DNA of 64,000 nt from Gaiellasilicea sp963829845 (GTDB taxonomy: Bacteria; Actinomycetota; Thermoleophilia; Gaiellales; Gaiellaceae): contig CAWHKD010000024.1 of NCBI GenBank assembly GCA_963829845.1, forward strand, positions 124,001 to 188,000, written 5' to 3'. Each line of letters begins with the position of its first letter. The first letter of the stretch is position 1. The notes beneath the pieces are model-generated. The model was not told the DNA's origin. It saw only the letters and a program-made list of their open reading frames with translations, and ran no database searches. This document shows positions 57,330 through 64,000 of this stretch, one piece after another. Position numbers and translations under genes: made by a program.

Positions 57330-58605
57330 GTGCCAGCGACCGTCATCGTCGGCGCCCAATGGGGCGACGAGGGCAAAGGGAAGATCGTCGACCTGCTCGC
57401 GCAGTCGAGCGACATCGTCTGCCGCTACCAGGGCGGCCCGAACGCGGGCCACACGGTCATCGTCGACGGCGAGACGTTCAAGTTCCGGCACCTGCCGTCG
57501 GGGATCCTCTCCGGCAAGGTCAGCGTGCTCGGCGCCGGCTGTGTGGTCGACCCGGAGGTGCTGCTGGAGGAGATCGACGGGCTCGAGGAGCGCGGGATCT
57601 CGTCCGACCCGCTCCGGATCTCCGGCAACGCGCACCTGATCATGCCGTGGCATATCGCGATCGACGGCGCGGGCGAGCAGCGGCTCGGCAAGCTCCAGAT
57701 CGGGACGACCCGCCGCGGGATCGGACCGGCGTACGCAGACAAGGCAGCCCGCCTCGGCATCCGCGTCCAGGACCTGCTCGACCCGAAGATCCTGCGCCAG
57801 AAGATCGAGACGGCGCTGGCGGAGAAGAACATCTGGCTCGAGCGGGTCTACGAGCACGAGCCGTTCGAGCTCGAGGAGGTGGCGTCGCGCCACGAGGGCT
57901 TCGCGCAGCGGCTGCGGCCGTTCGTCACCGACACGTCGCTGCTCGTCGACGATGCGATCCGCGAGGGCAAGAACGTCCTGCTCGAGGGTGCGCAGGGAAC
58001 GCTGCTCGACCTCGACCACGGCACGTATCCCTTCGTCACCTCGTCGAATCCGATCGCCGGCGCAGCCGCGACCGGGATCGGGATCGGGCCGACGCGGATC
58101 GACCGGGTGATCGGGGTCTCGAAGGCGTACGTGACCCGGGTCGGGGCCGGGCCGTTCCCGAGCGAGATGGAGCCCGAGTCTAGCCGCGCAGGTGCGCGAG
58201 CTCGGACAGGAATACGGCACCGTTACGGGCCGCGACCGCCGCCCGGGTTGGCTCGACCTCGTTGCGCTCCGCTATGCCGTCCGGCTGAACGGGATCACGT
58301 CGCTGGCGCTGACGAAGCTCGACGTCCTCTCGACGTTCGACGAGCTCGAGGTCTGCGTCGCCTACCGGCTCCCGGACGGCACGGTGACGCGCGACTTCCC
58401 CGCCCATCAGAGCGACTTCCACCACGCTGCCCCCGTCTTCGAGACAGTGACGGGGTGGGCGGAGCCGCTCGACGCGTGCGCGACGCTGGACGACCTGCCG
58501 AGGACCGCCCGCTCCTACGTCGAGCTGGTCGAGCGCGAGCTCGGCGTCACCGTCGAGCTCGTCGGAACCGGTGCGGCGCGCGAGCAGGTGCTCGCGCGGG
58601 GCTGA
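57330..58605 (+). CDS. purA: Adenylosuccinate synthetase, one frameshift
   Basis: About 424 residues from GTG 57330. The GTP-binding loop GAQWGDEGKGKIVD, IMP-site N-A-G-H-T-V and QIGTTRRGIGPAYADKAAR are typical. A single extra T near 58184 breaks the frame; the rest (PELAAQVRELGQEYGTVTGR, FPAHQSDFHHA) is in another frame. It makes adenylosuccinate from IMP and aspartate, the first committed step to AMP. It precedes the other purine genes. Confidence 0.95.
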
Positions 58606-58963
58606 GCCAGATCATCTTCCGGGGGCTCGCTCGACGCATGCGCTGAAGGCGATGATGGAGGCGGGAGAGGTCGAGCCAGTGCGGGAACGGGGTTGCACCG
58701 GCTGCTGGCCGCAAGCGAGCGACGGTCGGTCGCCCACTCGTGCGGGTCACGCACCCGCCGCCGCCACGCGACGAGGCCCCCGCGATCACCAGCTCTTGCC
58801 GATACCCCTGGTCGTGCCCACAACTCCCTGTCTCGCCCTCTCCCTTGTGTGCCGCCGCTCGCAGTCTCCTCGCGTCTGCGCCCGGCACAATCCCCCGCAG
58901 GGGTGAAGAAACGGCTGGCAGGCGGGATCTCTCGTCCGAGCTGACGGGAGACCGCCTACTCCG
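58606..58963. other. Gene-free stretch after purA
   Basis: About 358 bases with no convincing frame on either strand, no recognised RNA and no clear repeat. Short frames here have no family resemblance and no good ribosome-binding site. Confidence 0.5.
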
Positions 58964-59872
58964 CTAGCGCGCGAGCCCGACGACGAGCACGACCGCCGCA
59001 ACCGCAGGGATCGTCGTGCCGACGACGATCCGGTTCATCAGCGCCGGGCGGACCTCGTAGACGCGGGCGAGGATCAGCAGGTGAAACGCGCTCGGCATCC
59101 CGGCGAGGAGATAGAAGACGCCGGGGACATCCGCACCGAGGAGCACGCCGGTCGCAACCAGGGCCAGCGGCCCGCCGGCAAGCCTGATCGCAACCGCTCC
59201 GGCGGCACGGCGGAATTCCTCGGGCGGCCGCGGCGCCCGCGTGAATGTGAGCGAGAGGCCGAGCAGGAAGAACCCGTAAGGCCCGATCATCCCGCCGATC
59301 AGCTCTTCCGCCGTCTCCGTCCCGGGCACGTCGACCCCGGCCGCCCGCAGGACGAGCGCGAGCCAGAACGCGTGCAGCGGCGGATTCGCGAGCACGGCGC
59401 GCAGCCGGTGCCGGCGCGAGACCTCGACTTCACGTCGGCCGTGCAGGCGCGCGATCGACGTGGAGATCGACGACGCCGGGAGAAGCCAGGCGAGCCTGTC
59501 GTAGAGCACGGCGAGCGTGAGCCCGTCGCCACCGTAGGCGAGTTGCGCAAGCGGAAAGCCGACGAAGCCCGTGTTGCCGAAGCCCGCGGCGAGCGTCAAG
59601 GCGCCGCGCTCGTCCCGCTCGCTCGACACGAGACGGGCATAGCCGTACCCGGCAAGCCCGACGAGCCAGCTGGCGAGGATCGCGGCTCCGAGTGCGCGGC
59701 CGAGTCCCTCGTCGAGATCGACGGTGAGAAACGTGACGAAGACGAGCACCGGCGAGAACGTCCAGAAGAAGGCGATCCACACGACGTCGCGCAGCCGCGG
59801 CGGCGCACCGGCGAGCTGCACGGCGGCCCCGAGCAGGAGGAAGAGCAGCAGCAAGAGGCTCTCGCCGAGCAC
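58964..59872 (-). CDS. AEC-family transporter
   Basis: A 302-residue membrane protein from ATG 59872 with about ten hydrophobic segments (LLLLLFLLLGAAVQLAGAP, FGNTGFVGFPLAQLAYGGDG). G-F-G-N-T-G-F-V-G-F-P is the AEC (auxin efflux carrier/malonate transporter) signature. It likely exports or exchanges a small carboxylate or similar compound. It is divergent from purD. Confidence 0.85.
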   Translation of the reverse strand: MLGESLLLLLFLLLGAAVQLAGAPPRLRDVVWIAFFWTFSPVLVFVTFLTVDLDEGLGRALGAAILASWLVGLAGYGYARLVSSERDERGALTLAAGFGNTGFVGFPLAQLAYGGDGLTLAVLYDRLAWLLPASSISTSIARLHGRREVEVSRRHRLRAVLANPPLHAFWLALVLRAAGVDVPGTETAEELIGGMIGPYGFFLLGLSLTFTRAPRPPEEFRRAAGAVAIRLAGGPLALVATGVLLGADVPGVFYLLAGMPSAFHLLILARVYEVRPALMNRIVVGTTIPAVAAVVLVVGLAR

Positions 59873-59951
59873 TCCCGGAGGCTACTGAGGGGTTACGCAG
59901 GCCCGGCGAGACGAATCGCGTTGCGGACGACGCGGAGTAGACTCGGCCGCC

Positions 59952-61172
59952 GTGAACGTGCTCCTCGTCGGGTCGGGCGGTCGCGAGCATGCGCTCGCGT
60001 GGAAGCTGGCGCAGGCGCCCGGCCTGACCGGGCTTCACGCTGCGCCGGGCAATCCTGGGATCGCGGCGCTCGGCGACTGCCACCCGGTTCGGGCAGACGA
60101 TGCGGAAGCGCTGCTCGGCCTCGCCCGCAGCCTCGGCGCCGACCTCGCCGTGATCGGCCCCGAGGCGCCGCTCGTCGCCGGCGTTGCCGACGCCCTCCGC
60201 CGAAACGGCGTCCGAGTGTTCGGCCCCAGCCGCGCCGCGGCGAGGATCGAGGGATCGAAGAGCTTTGCGAAGGATGTGATGGCTGCGGCAGGTGTGCCGA
60301 CGGCCGAGACGTTCTCCGTCGCGCGGCCCCCCTGCGTCGTGAAGGTGGACGGGCTTGCCGCCGGCAAGGGCGTGTTCGTCTGCGAGACAGCCGCGCAGCT
60401 CGACGAGGCCCTGCGCGCGGCCTCGGCGTTCGAGGGCCCGATCGTGATCGAGGAGCTGCTCGCAGGCGACGAGGTGTCCGTCTTCGCGCTCTGCGACGGG
60501 CAACGCGTCGTGCCGCTCGCTCCGGCCCAGGACTTCAAGCGGATCGGCGACGGCGACACCGGGCCGAACACCGGTGGGATGGGCTCCTTCTCGCCCGTCT
60601 CCGGTCTCGGCCCGATGGAGGTGGCGGAGCTCGTCGAGCAGATCCACCGACCTGTGATCGACGAGCTTGCCCGCCGTGGTGCGCCGTTCATCGGCGTGCT
60701 CTTCGCGGGGCTGATGCTGACGGAGTCGGGGCCGAAGGTGCTCGAATTCAACGCGCGCTTCGGCGACCCGGAGACACAATCGATCCTGCCGCGGCTTGAC
60801 GGCGACCTCCTCGGTGCACTCGCAGCTGCGGCCGGCGGCGACCTGGACGGGGTCGAGCTCGCCATCTCCGAGGCGGCGGCGGTGTCGGTCGTGCTCGCGG
60901 CCGACGGCTATCCGGAGCGAGCAGATGCGGGCACGACGATCGAAGGCATCGAGGACGCCGAGGCGGCCGGTGCGCTCGTCTTCCACGCCGGAACCGCACT
61001 GCGCGGCGAGCGGCTGGTCACGAACGGCGGCCGCATCCTCAGCGTCACGGGCACGGGCGCCACTGTCGCCGAGGCCCGCGAGCGGGCGTACGACGGGTGC
61101 GGCAGGATCCGCTTCGACGGCATGCAGTACCGGCGCGACATCGCGCGCGACGCGGCCGCTGCACACGGGTGA
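59952..61172 (+). CDS. purD: Phosphoribosylamine-glycine ligase
   Basis: A 406-residue GAR synthetase from GTG 59952 (NVLLVGSGGREHALAWKL). The ATP-grasp core shows KVDGLAAGKGVFVC and NTGGMGSFSPV, then VLEFNARFGDPETQSILP. It joins glycine to phosphoribosylamine in purine synthesis. Near-contiguous with purB, purC, purS and purQ downstream. Confidence 0.95.
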   Translation: MNVLLVGSGGREHALAWKLAQAPGLTGLHAAPGNPGIAALGDCHPVRADDAEALLGLARSLGADLAVIGPEAPLVAGVADALRRNGVRVFGPSRAAARIEGSKSFAKDVMAAAGVPTAETFSVARPPCVVKVDGLAAGKGVFVCETAAQLDEALRAASAFEGPIVIEELLAGDEVSVFALCDGQRVVPLAPAQDFKRIGDGDTGPNTGGMGSFSPVSGLGPMEVAELVEQIHRPVIDELARRGAPFIGVLFAGLMLTESGPKVLEFNARFGDPETQSILPRLDGDLLGALAAAAGGDLDGVELAISEAAAVSVVLAADGYPERADAGTTIEGIEDAEAAGALVFHAGTALRGERLVTNGGRILSVTGTGATVAEARERAYDGCGRIRFDGMQYRRDIARDAAAAHG

Positions 61173-61214
61173 TCGTGGGGTCGATCGACCGAGCTGAACG
61201 CTAGACTCGCTCGA

Positions 61215-62525
61215 GTGATTTCGCGCTACTCCCGCCCGGCCATGTCGGCGATCTGGTCGGACGAGGCGAAGCTGCGCCGGTGGCTCGACGTCGAGCTGGC
61301 AGCGCTCGACGGCTGGGCCGAGACCGGGGTCGTGCCGCACGAGACGGTCGATGCGATCCGTGCGCGGGCGGTGCCGCCGAGCGCCGAACGGGTGGCCGAG
61401 ATCGAAGCTCGCACGCACCACGATGTCGCGGCGTTCGTCGACGCGGTGGCGGAGCAGCTCGGCGACGAGGGTCGCTGGTTCCACTACGGCCTGACCTCCT
61501 CCGACGTACTCGACACGTCGCTGTCGCTGCAGATCCGCGACGCGGGAGCGCTCGTGCTGGAAGGGGTCGAGCGCGCGTTCGCCGCCGTCGTCGCCCGGGC
61601 AGAGGAGCACCGCGACACGATCATGATCGGGCGGACGCACGGCATCCATGCCGAGCCGACGACGTTCGGGCTCAAGCTGGCCGGTTGGGCCTTTGCGCTC
61701 GAGCGCGACCGGTCCCGTATCGCCCGCGCGCTCGAGGGAATGCGCGTCGGCAAGCTCTCCGGCGCGGTCGGCACGTACTCGGCCGCCGACCCCGATGTGG
61801 AGCGCGTCGCGTGCGAGCGGCTCGGGCTGGAGCCGGCGCCTAGCTCGACGCAGATCCTCCAGCGCGACCGGCATGCCGAGGTGCTGAACGCGCTCGCGCT
61901 GCTTGCGGCCTCGCTCGAGCGGTTCGCTCTCGAGCTGAGGCATCTGGCCCGAACAGAGGTGCGGGAAGTGGAAGAGCCGTTCGGCGCCGGCCAGAAGGGC
62001 TCCTCGGCGATGCCGCACAAGCGAAACCCGATCGTCTCCGAGCGCATCTGCGGGCTGGCGCGTGTCGTCAGGGCGAACGCGGTCGTGGGGCTCGAGAACG
62101 TTGCGCTCTGGCACGAGCGGGACATCTCGCACTCCTCGGCCGAACGGGTCGTCCTACCCGACGCGTTCCTCGCGGTGGACTACATGCTCGATCGCTTCGC
62201 CTGGCTGATGGAAGGGCTCGTCGTCCGCGGCGAACGGATGCGCGAGAACCTCGACACCAGCCACCGGCTCCACTTCAGCCAGCGGCTGCTGCTGGCTCTA
62301 GTCGAGTCGGGGCGCTCGCGCGACGACGCCTACCGCGTGGTCCAGCGTCACGCGATGCGGGCGTGGGACGAGGGCCTCGACTTCCCCGAGCTCGTTCGCG
62401 CCGACGCGGAGATCTCCGGCGCGCTCGACCTCGATACCGTCTTCGACCTCGGCTCGTACACCCGCAACGCCGGCGTCGTCTTCGACCGCCTCCGGGCGCT
62501 GCGGGAGGAGCACGTCCATGCCTGA
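61215..62525 (+). CDS. purB: Adenylosuccinate lyase
   Basis: A 436-residue fumarase-superfamily lyase from GTG 61215 (ISRYSRPAMSAIWSDEAK). Motifs HYGLTSSDVLDTSL, IGRTHGIHAEPTT and the signature loop GSSAMPHKRNPI are present. It acts twice in purine synthesis, releasing fumarate from SAICAR and adenylosuccinate. Its stop overlaps the purC start by 8 bases. Confidence 0.95.
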   Translation: MISRYSRPAMSAIWSDEAKLRRWLDVELAALDGWAETGVVPHETVDAIRARAVPPSAERVAEIEARTHHDVAAFVDAVAEQLGDEGRWFHYGLTSSDVLDTSLSLQIRDAGALVLEGVERAFAAVVARAEEHRDTIMIGRTHGIHAEPTTFGLKLAGWAFALERDRSRIARALEGMRVGKLSGAVGTYSAADPDVERVACERLGLEPAPSSTQILQRDRHAEVLNALALLAASLERFALELRHLARTEVREVEEPFGAGQKGSSAMPHKRNPIVSERICGLARVVRANAVVGLENVALWHERDISHSSAERVVLPDAFLAVDYMLDRFAWLMEGLVVRGERMRENLDTSHRLHFSQRLLLALVESGRSRDDAYRVVQRHAMRAWDEGLDFPELVRADAEISGALDLDTVFDLGSYTRNAGVVFDRLRALREEHVHA

Positions 62526-63381
62526 GGCCGCCGTCCATCTCGCCAGCGGCAAGGTGCGCGAGCTGTACGCACTGGACGACGAGCGCCTACTCGTCGTCGC
62601 CTCCGACCGGATCTCGACGTTCGACGTGATCCTGCCGACGGAGATCCCCGACAAGGGACGCGTCCTCACCGGGCTGTCGGCGTTCTGGTTCGCGTCGACA
62701 CGGGACATTGTCCCCAACCACATGCTGGCGCTGCGCGACGACGGGCGCTCGCTGGAGTGCAGGCAGCTGGAGATGTTGCCCGTCGAGGTGGTCGTGCGCG
62801 GCTACCTCTCCGGATCCGGCTGGAAGGACTATCGCGAGACCGGATCCGTTTGCGGGCACGTGCTTCCCGGAGGGCTCGTCGAGTCGGATCGGCTGCCTCA
62901 CCCGATCGTCACGCCGGCGTCGAAGGCCGTGTCCGGCCACGACGAGAACATCAGCGCGAGTGCGGCGGCCGAGCTTGTCGGCGCCGAGCGCTGGGCGGAG
63001 GTCGAGGCCGTCGCGCTCGGGCTCTACGCCTTCGCATCCAGGCACGCGGAAGCACGCGGGATCATCCTCGCCGACACGAAGTTCGAACTCGGGCTCGACC
63101 AGGGGAGTACGCTCGTCCTCGGCGACGAGGCACTGACGCCAGACTCCTCGCGCTTCTGGCCGGCTGCCGGGTACGCGCCCGGCGGTCCGCAGCCGTCGTA
63201 TGACAAGCAGTACGTCCGCGACTACTGCGAGAGGCTGGGCTGGGACAAGACCTATCCCGGCCCGGCGGTGCCCGCCGACGTCGTCGCAGGGACGCGCGCG
63301 AGGTACGTGGAGGCGTTCGAGCTGTTGACGGGGCTTGCGTTCGACACCTACCTCGCAGACCCGCAGGTCGTACTGCGATGA
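62518..63381 (+). CDS. purC: SAICAR synthetase
   Basis: A 287-residue enzyme from ATG 62518. The ATP site is LASGKVRELYALDDERLL, and DRISTFDVILPTEIPDKG, VVVRGYLSGSGWKDY and ILADTKFELGLD are SAICAR-synthetase hallmarks. It adds aspartate to CAIR. It overlaps purB upstream and purS downstream by 4 bases. Confidence 0.95.
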   Translation: MPEAAVHLASGKVRELYALDDERLLVVASDRISTFDVILPTEIPDKGRVLTGLSAFWFASTRDIVPNHMLALRDDGRSLECRQLEMLPVEVVVRGYLSGSGWKDYRETGSVCGHVLPGGLVESDRLPHPIVTPASKAVSGHDENISASAAAELVGAERWAEVEAVALGLYAFASRHAEARGIILADTKFELGLDQGSTLVLGDEALTPDSSRFWPAAGYAPGGPQPSYDKQYVRDYCERLGWDKTYPGPAVPADVVAGTRARYVEAFELLTGLAFDTYLADPQVVLR

Positions 63382-63620
63382 AGGTGACCGTGCTCGTCCG
63401 CCCGAAGCACGGCATCCTCGACCCGCAGGGCGAGGCGGTGCAGGGATCGCTGCGCAAGCTCGGCTTCGCCGTCGCCGGTGCGCGCGTCGGGCGACTCGTC
63501 GACCTGGAGGTCGAGGCCGCGAGCTCGCAGGAGGCGAGAGCCCAGGTGGAGCGTATGTGCCACGAGCTGCTGGCAAACCCCCTGATCGAGAGCTTTGAGA
63601 TCGCGGTCGGCGGGTCGTGA
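63378..63620 (+). CDS. purS: Phosphoribosylformylglycinamidine synthase subunit PurS
   Basis: An 80-residue subunit from ATG 63378 (MKVTVLVRPKHGILDPQGEAV). Its A-V-Q-G-S-L-R-K-L-G-F and ending N-P-L-I-E-S-F-E-I are typical. It bridges the glutaminase PurQ and the synthetase PurL. It overlaps purC and purQ by 4 bases each. Confidence 0.95.
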   Translation: MKVTVLVRPKHGILDPQGEAVQGSLRKLGFAVAGARVGRLVDLEVEAASSQEARAQVERMCHELLANPLIESFEIAVGGS

Positions 63621-64000
63621 GCGACCGGCCGAAGATCGCCGTGATCGTCTTTCCGGGCTCGAACGACGATCGCGATGCGGCGTGGGCGCTCGGCGCCCTC
63701 GGCGCCGACGCCGAGCTCGTCTGGCACGCCGAAGCCGTGCTGCCGCAGGGCACCGGCGCAGTCGTACTCCCCGGCGGCTTCTCGTACGGCGACTACCTGC
63801 GCTGCGGCGCGATCGCGCGCTTCGCGCCTGTGCTCGAAGCCGTGCGCGCGTTCGCGGACGACGGCGGCCCTGTGCTCGGAATCTGCAACGGCTTCCAGAT
63901 CCTCTGCGAGGCAGGGCTGCTGCCCGGTGTGCTCCGACCCAACCGCGAGCTCGAGTTCATCTGCCGCGATGTGCGCCTTCGTGTCGACCGCGCCGACACG
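63617..64000 (+). CDS. purQ: Phosphoribosylformylglycinamidine synthase, glutaminase subunit PurQ (partial)
   Basis: It starts at GTG 63617 and runs off the window after 128 codons. KIAVIVFPGSNDDRDAAWAL, GGFSYGDYLRCGAIAR and the nucleophile elbow LGICNGFQ (Cys near residue 90) define the class I glutaminase. It supplies ammonia to PurL. The His-Glu part of the triad lies outside the window. Confidence 0.95.
   Translation, partial: MSDRPKIAVIVFPGSNDDRDAAWALGALGADAELVWHAEAVLPQGTGAVVLPGGFSYGDYLRCGAIARFAPVLEAVRAFADDGGPVLGICNGFQILCEAGLLPGVLRPNRELEFICRDVRLRVDRADT

Noticed and set aside
59430..62132. A 900-codon open frame on the minus strand across the AEC transporter, purD and purB
   Set aside because: It is antisense to three clearly recognised genes and has no family resemblance; long antisense frames are expected at this GC content.

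Overview
The window is high-GC, uses many GTG starts with short 4-base gene overlaps, carries an actinobacterial-type SOS box (CGAAC-N4-GTTCG) in front of lexA, and encodes many protein families common in soil Actinomycetota. I infer an uncultured actinomycetote, probably Thermoleophilia (Gaiella/Solirubrobacter-like); this rests on family resemblance, not on a database search. Many genes, including housekeeping genes such as lexA, purA and the threonine dehydratase, are interrupted by single-base frameshifts, mostly at short G or C runs. Most are therefore probably consensus errors of the assembly. For such genes the whole span is given and the breaks are named.

Layout. 1-2.3 kb: end of a cysteine-synthase-like gene, a DUF1059 gene, a class II amidotransferase and a double cyclic-nucleotide-binding protein. 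2.3-25.6 kb: accessory DNA lying directly downstream of rnpB (minus strand, 25585-25936). Partial copies of the rnpB 3' end plus its terminator hairpin recur at 5.88 and 20.72 kb, in the same orientation as the real gene, together with paired GTGATGCAC repeats that also occur at 2.38 and 25.52 kb. They divide the accessory DNA into segments holding (i) a TPR regulator, an alpha/beta hydrolase and a tautomerase, (ii) two two-component modules, secreted proteins, two TRAP-type lipoproteins, an SGNH hydrolase, an amidohydrolase and two acetyltransferases, and (iii) two secreted cupins and a LAL regulator. This resembles tandem integrative elements at the 3' end of rnpB, though no recombinase gene is visible.

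26-38 kb: lexA operon, threonine dehydratase, tRNA-Leu(GAG), secG, a glycosyltransferase, an ABC-2 exporter (ATPase plus two permeases), a methylmalonyl-CoA mutase catalytic subunit, a GntR regulator, a MoaD-MoaE fusion, a site-2 protease, a LOG-family protein and a VanW protein. 38.8-47.2 kb is a selenium locus: selA-selB, then a minus-strand operon of an AhpD-like selenoprotein (in-frame TGA at 44941-44943 giving a Cys-x-x-Sec motif), a cupin and a nitrilase, and tRNA-Sec(UCA) at 47066. 

47.2-52.8 kb holds small hypothetical genes, an HNH protein, an aldo/keto reductase, a cell-wall amidase and a PQQ-type dehydrogenase. 52.9-57.2 kb is rpsF-ssb-rpsR-rplI, then dnaB coupled to a zinc-finger DnaC-like helicase loader. 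57.3-64 kb carries purine biosynthesis genes (purA, purD, purB, purC, purS and the start of purQ) with an AEC transporter between purA and purD.
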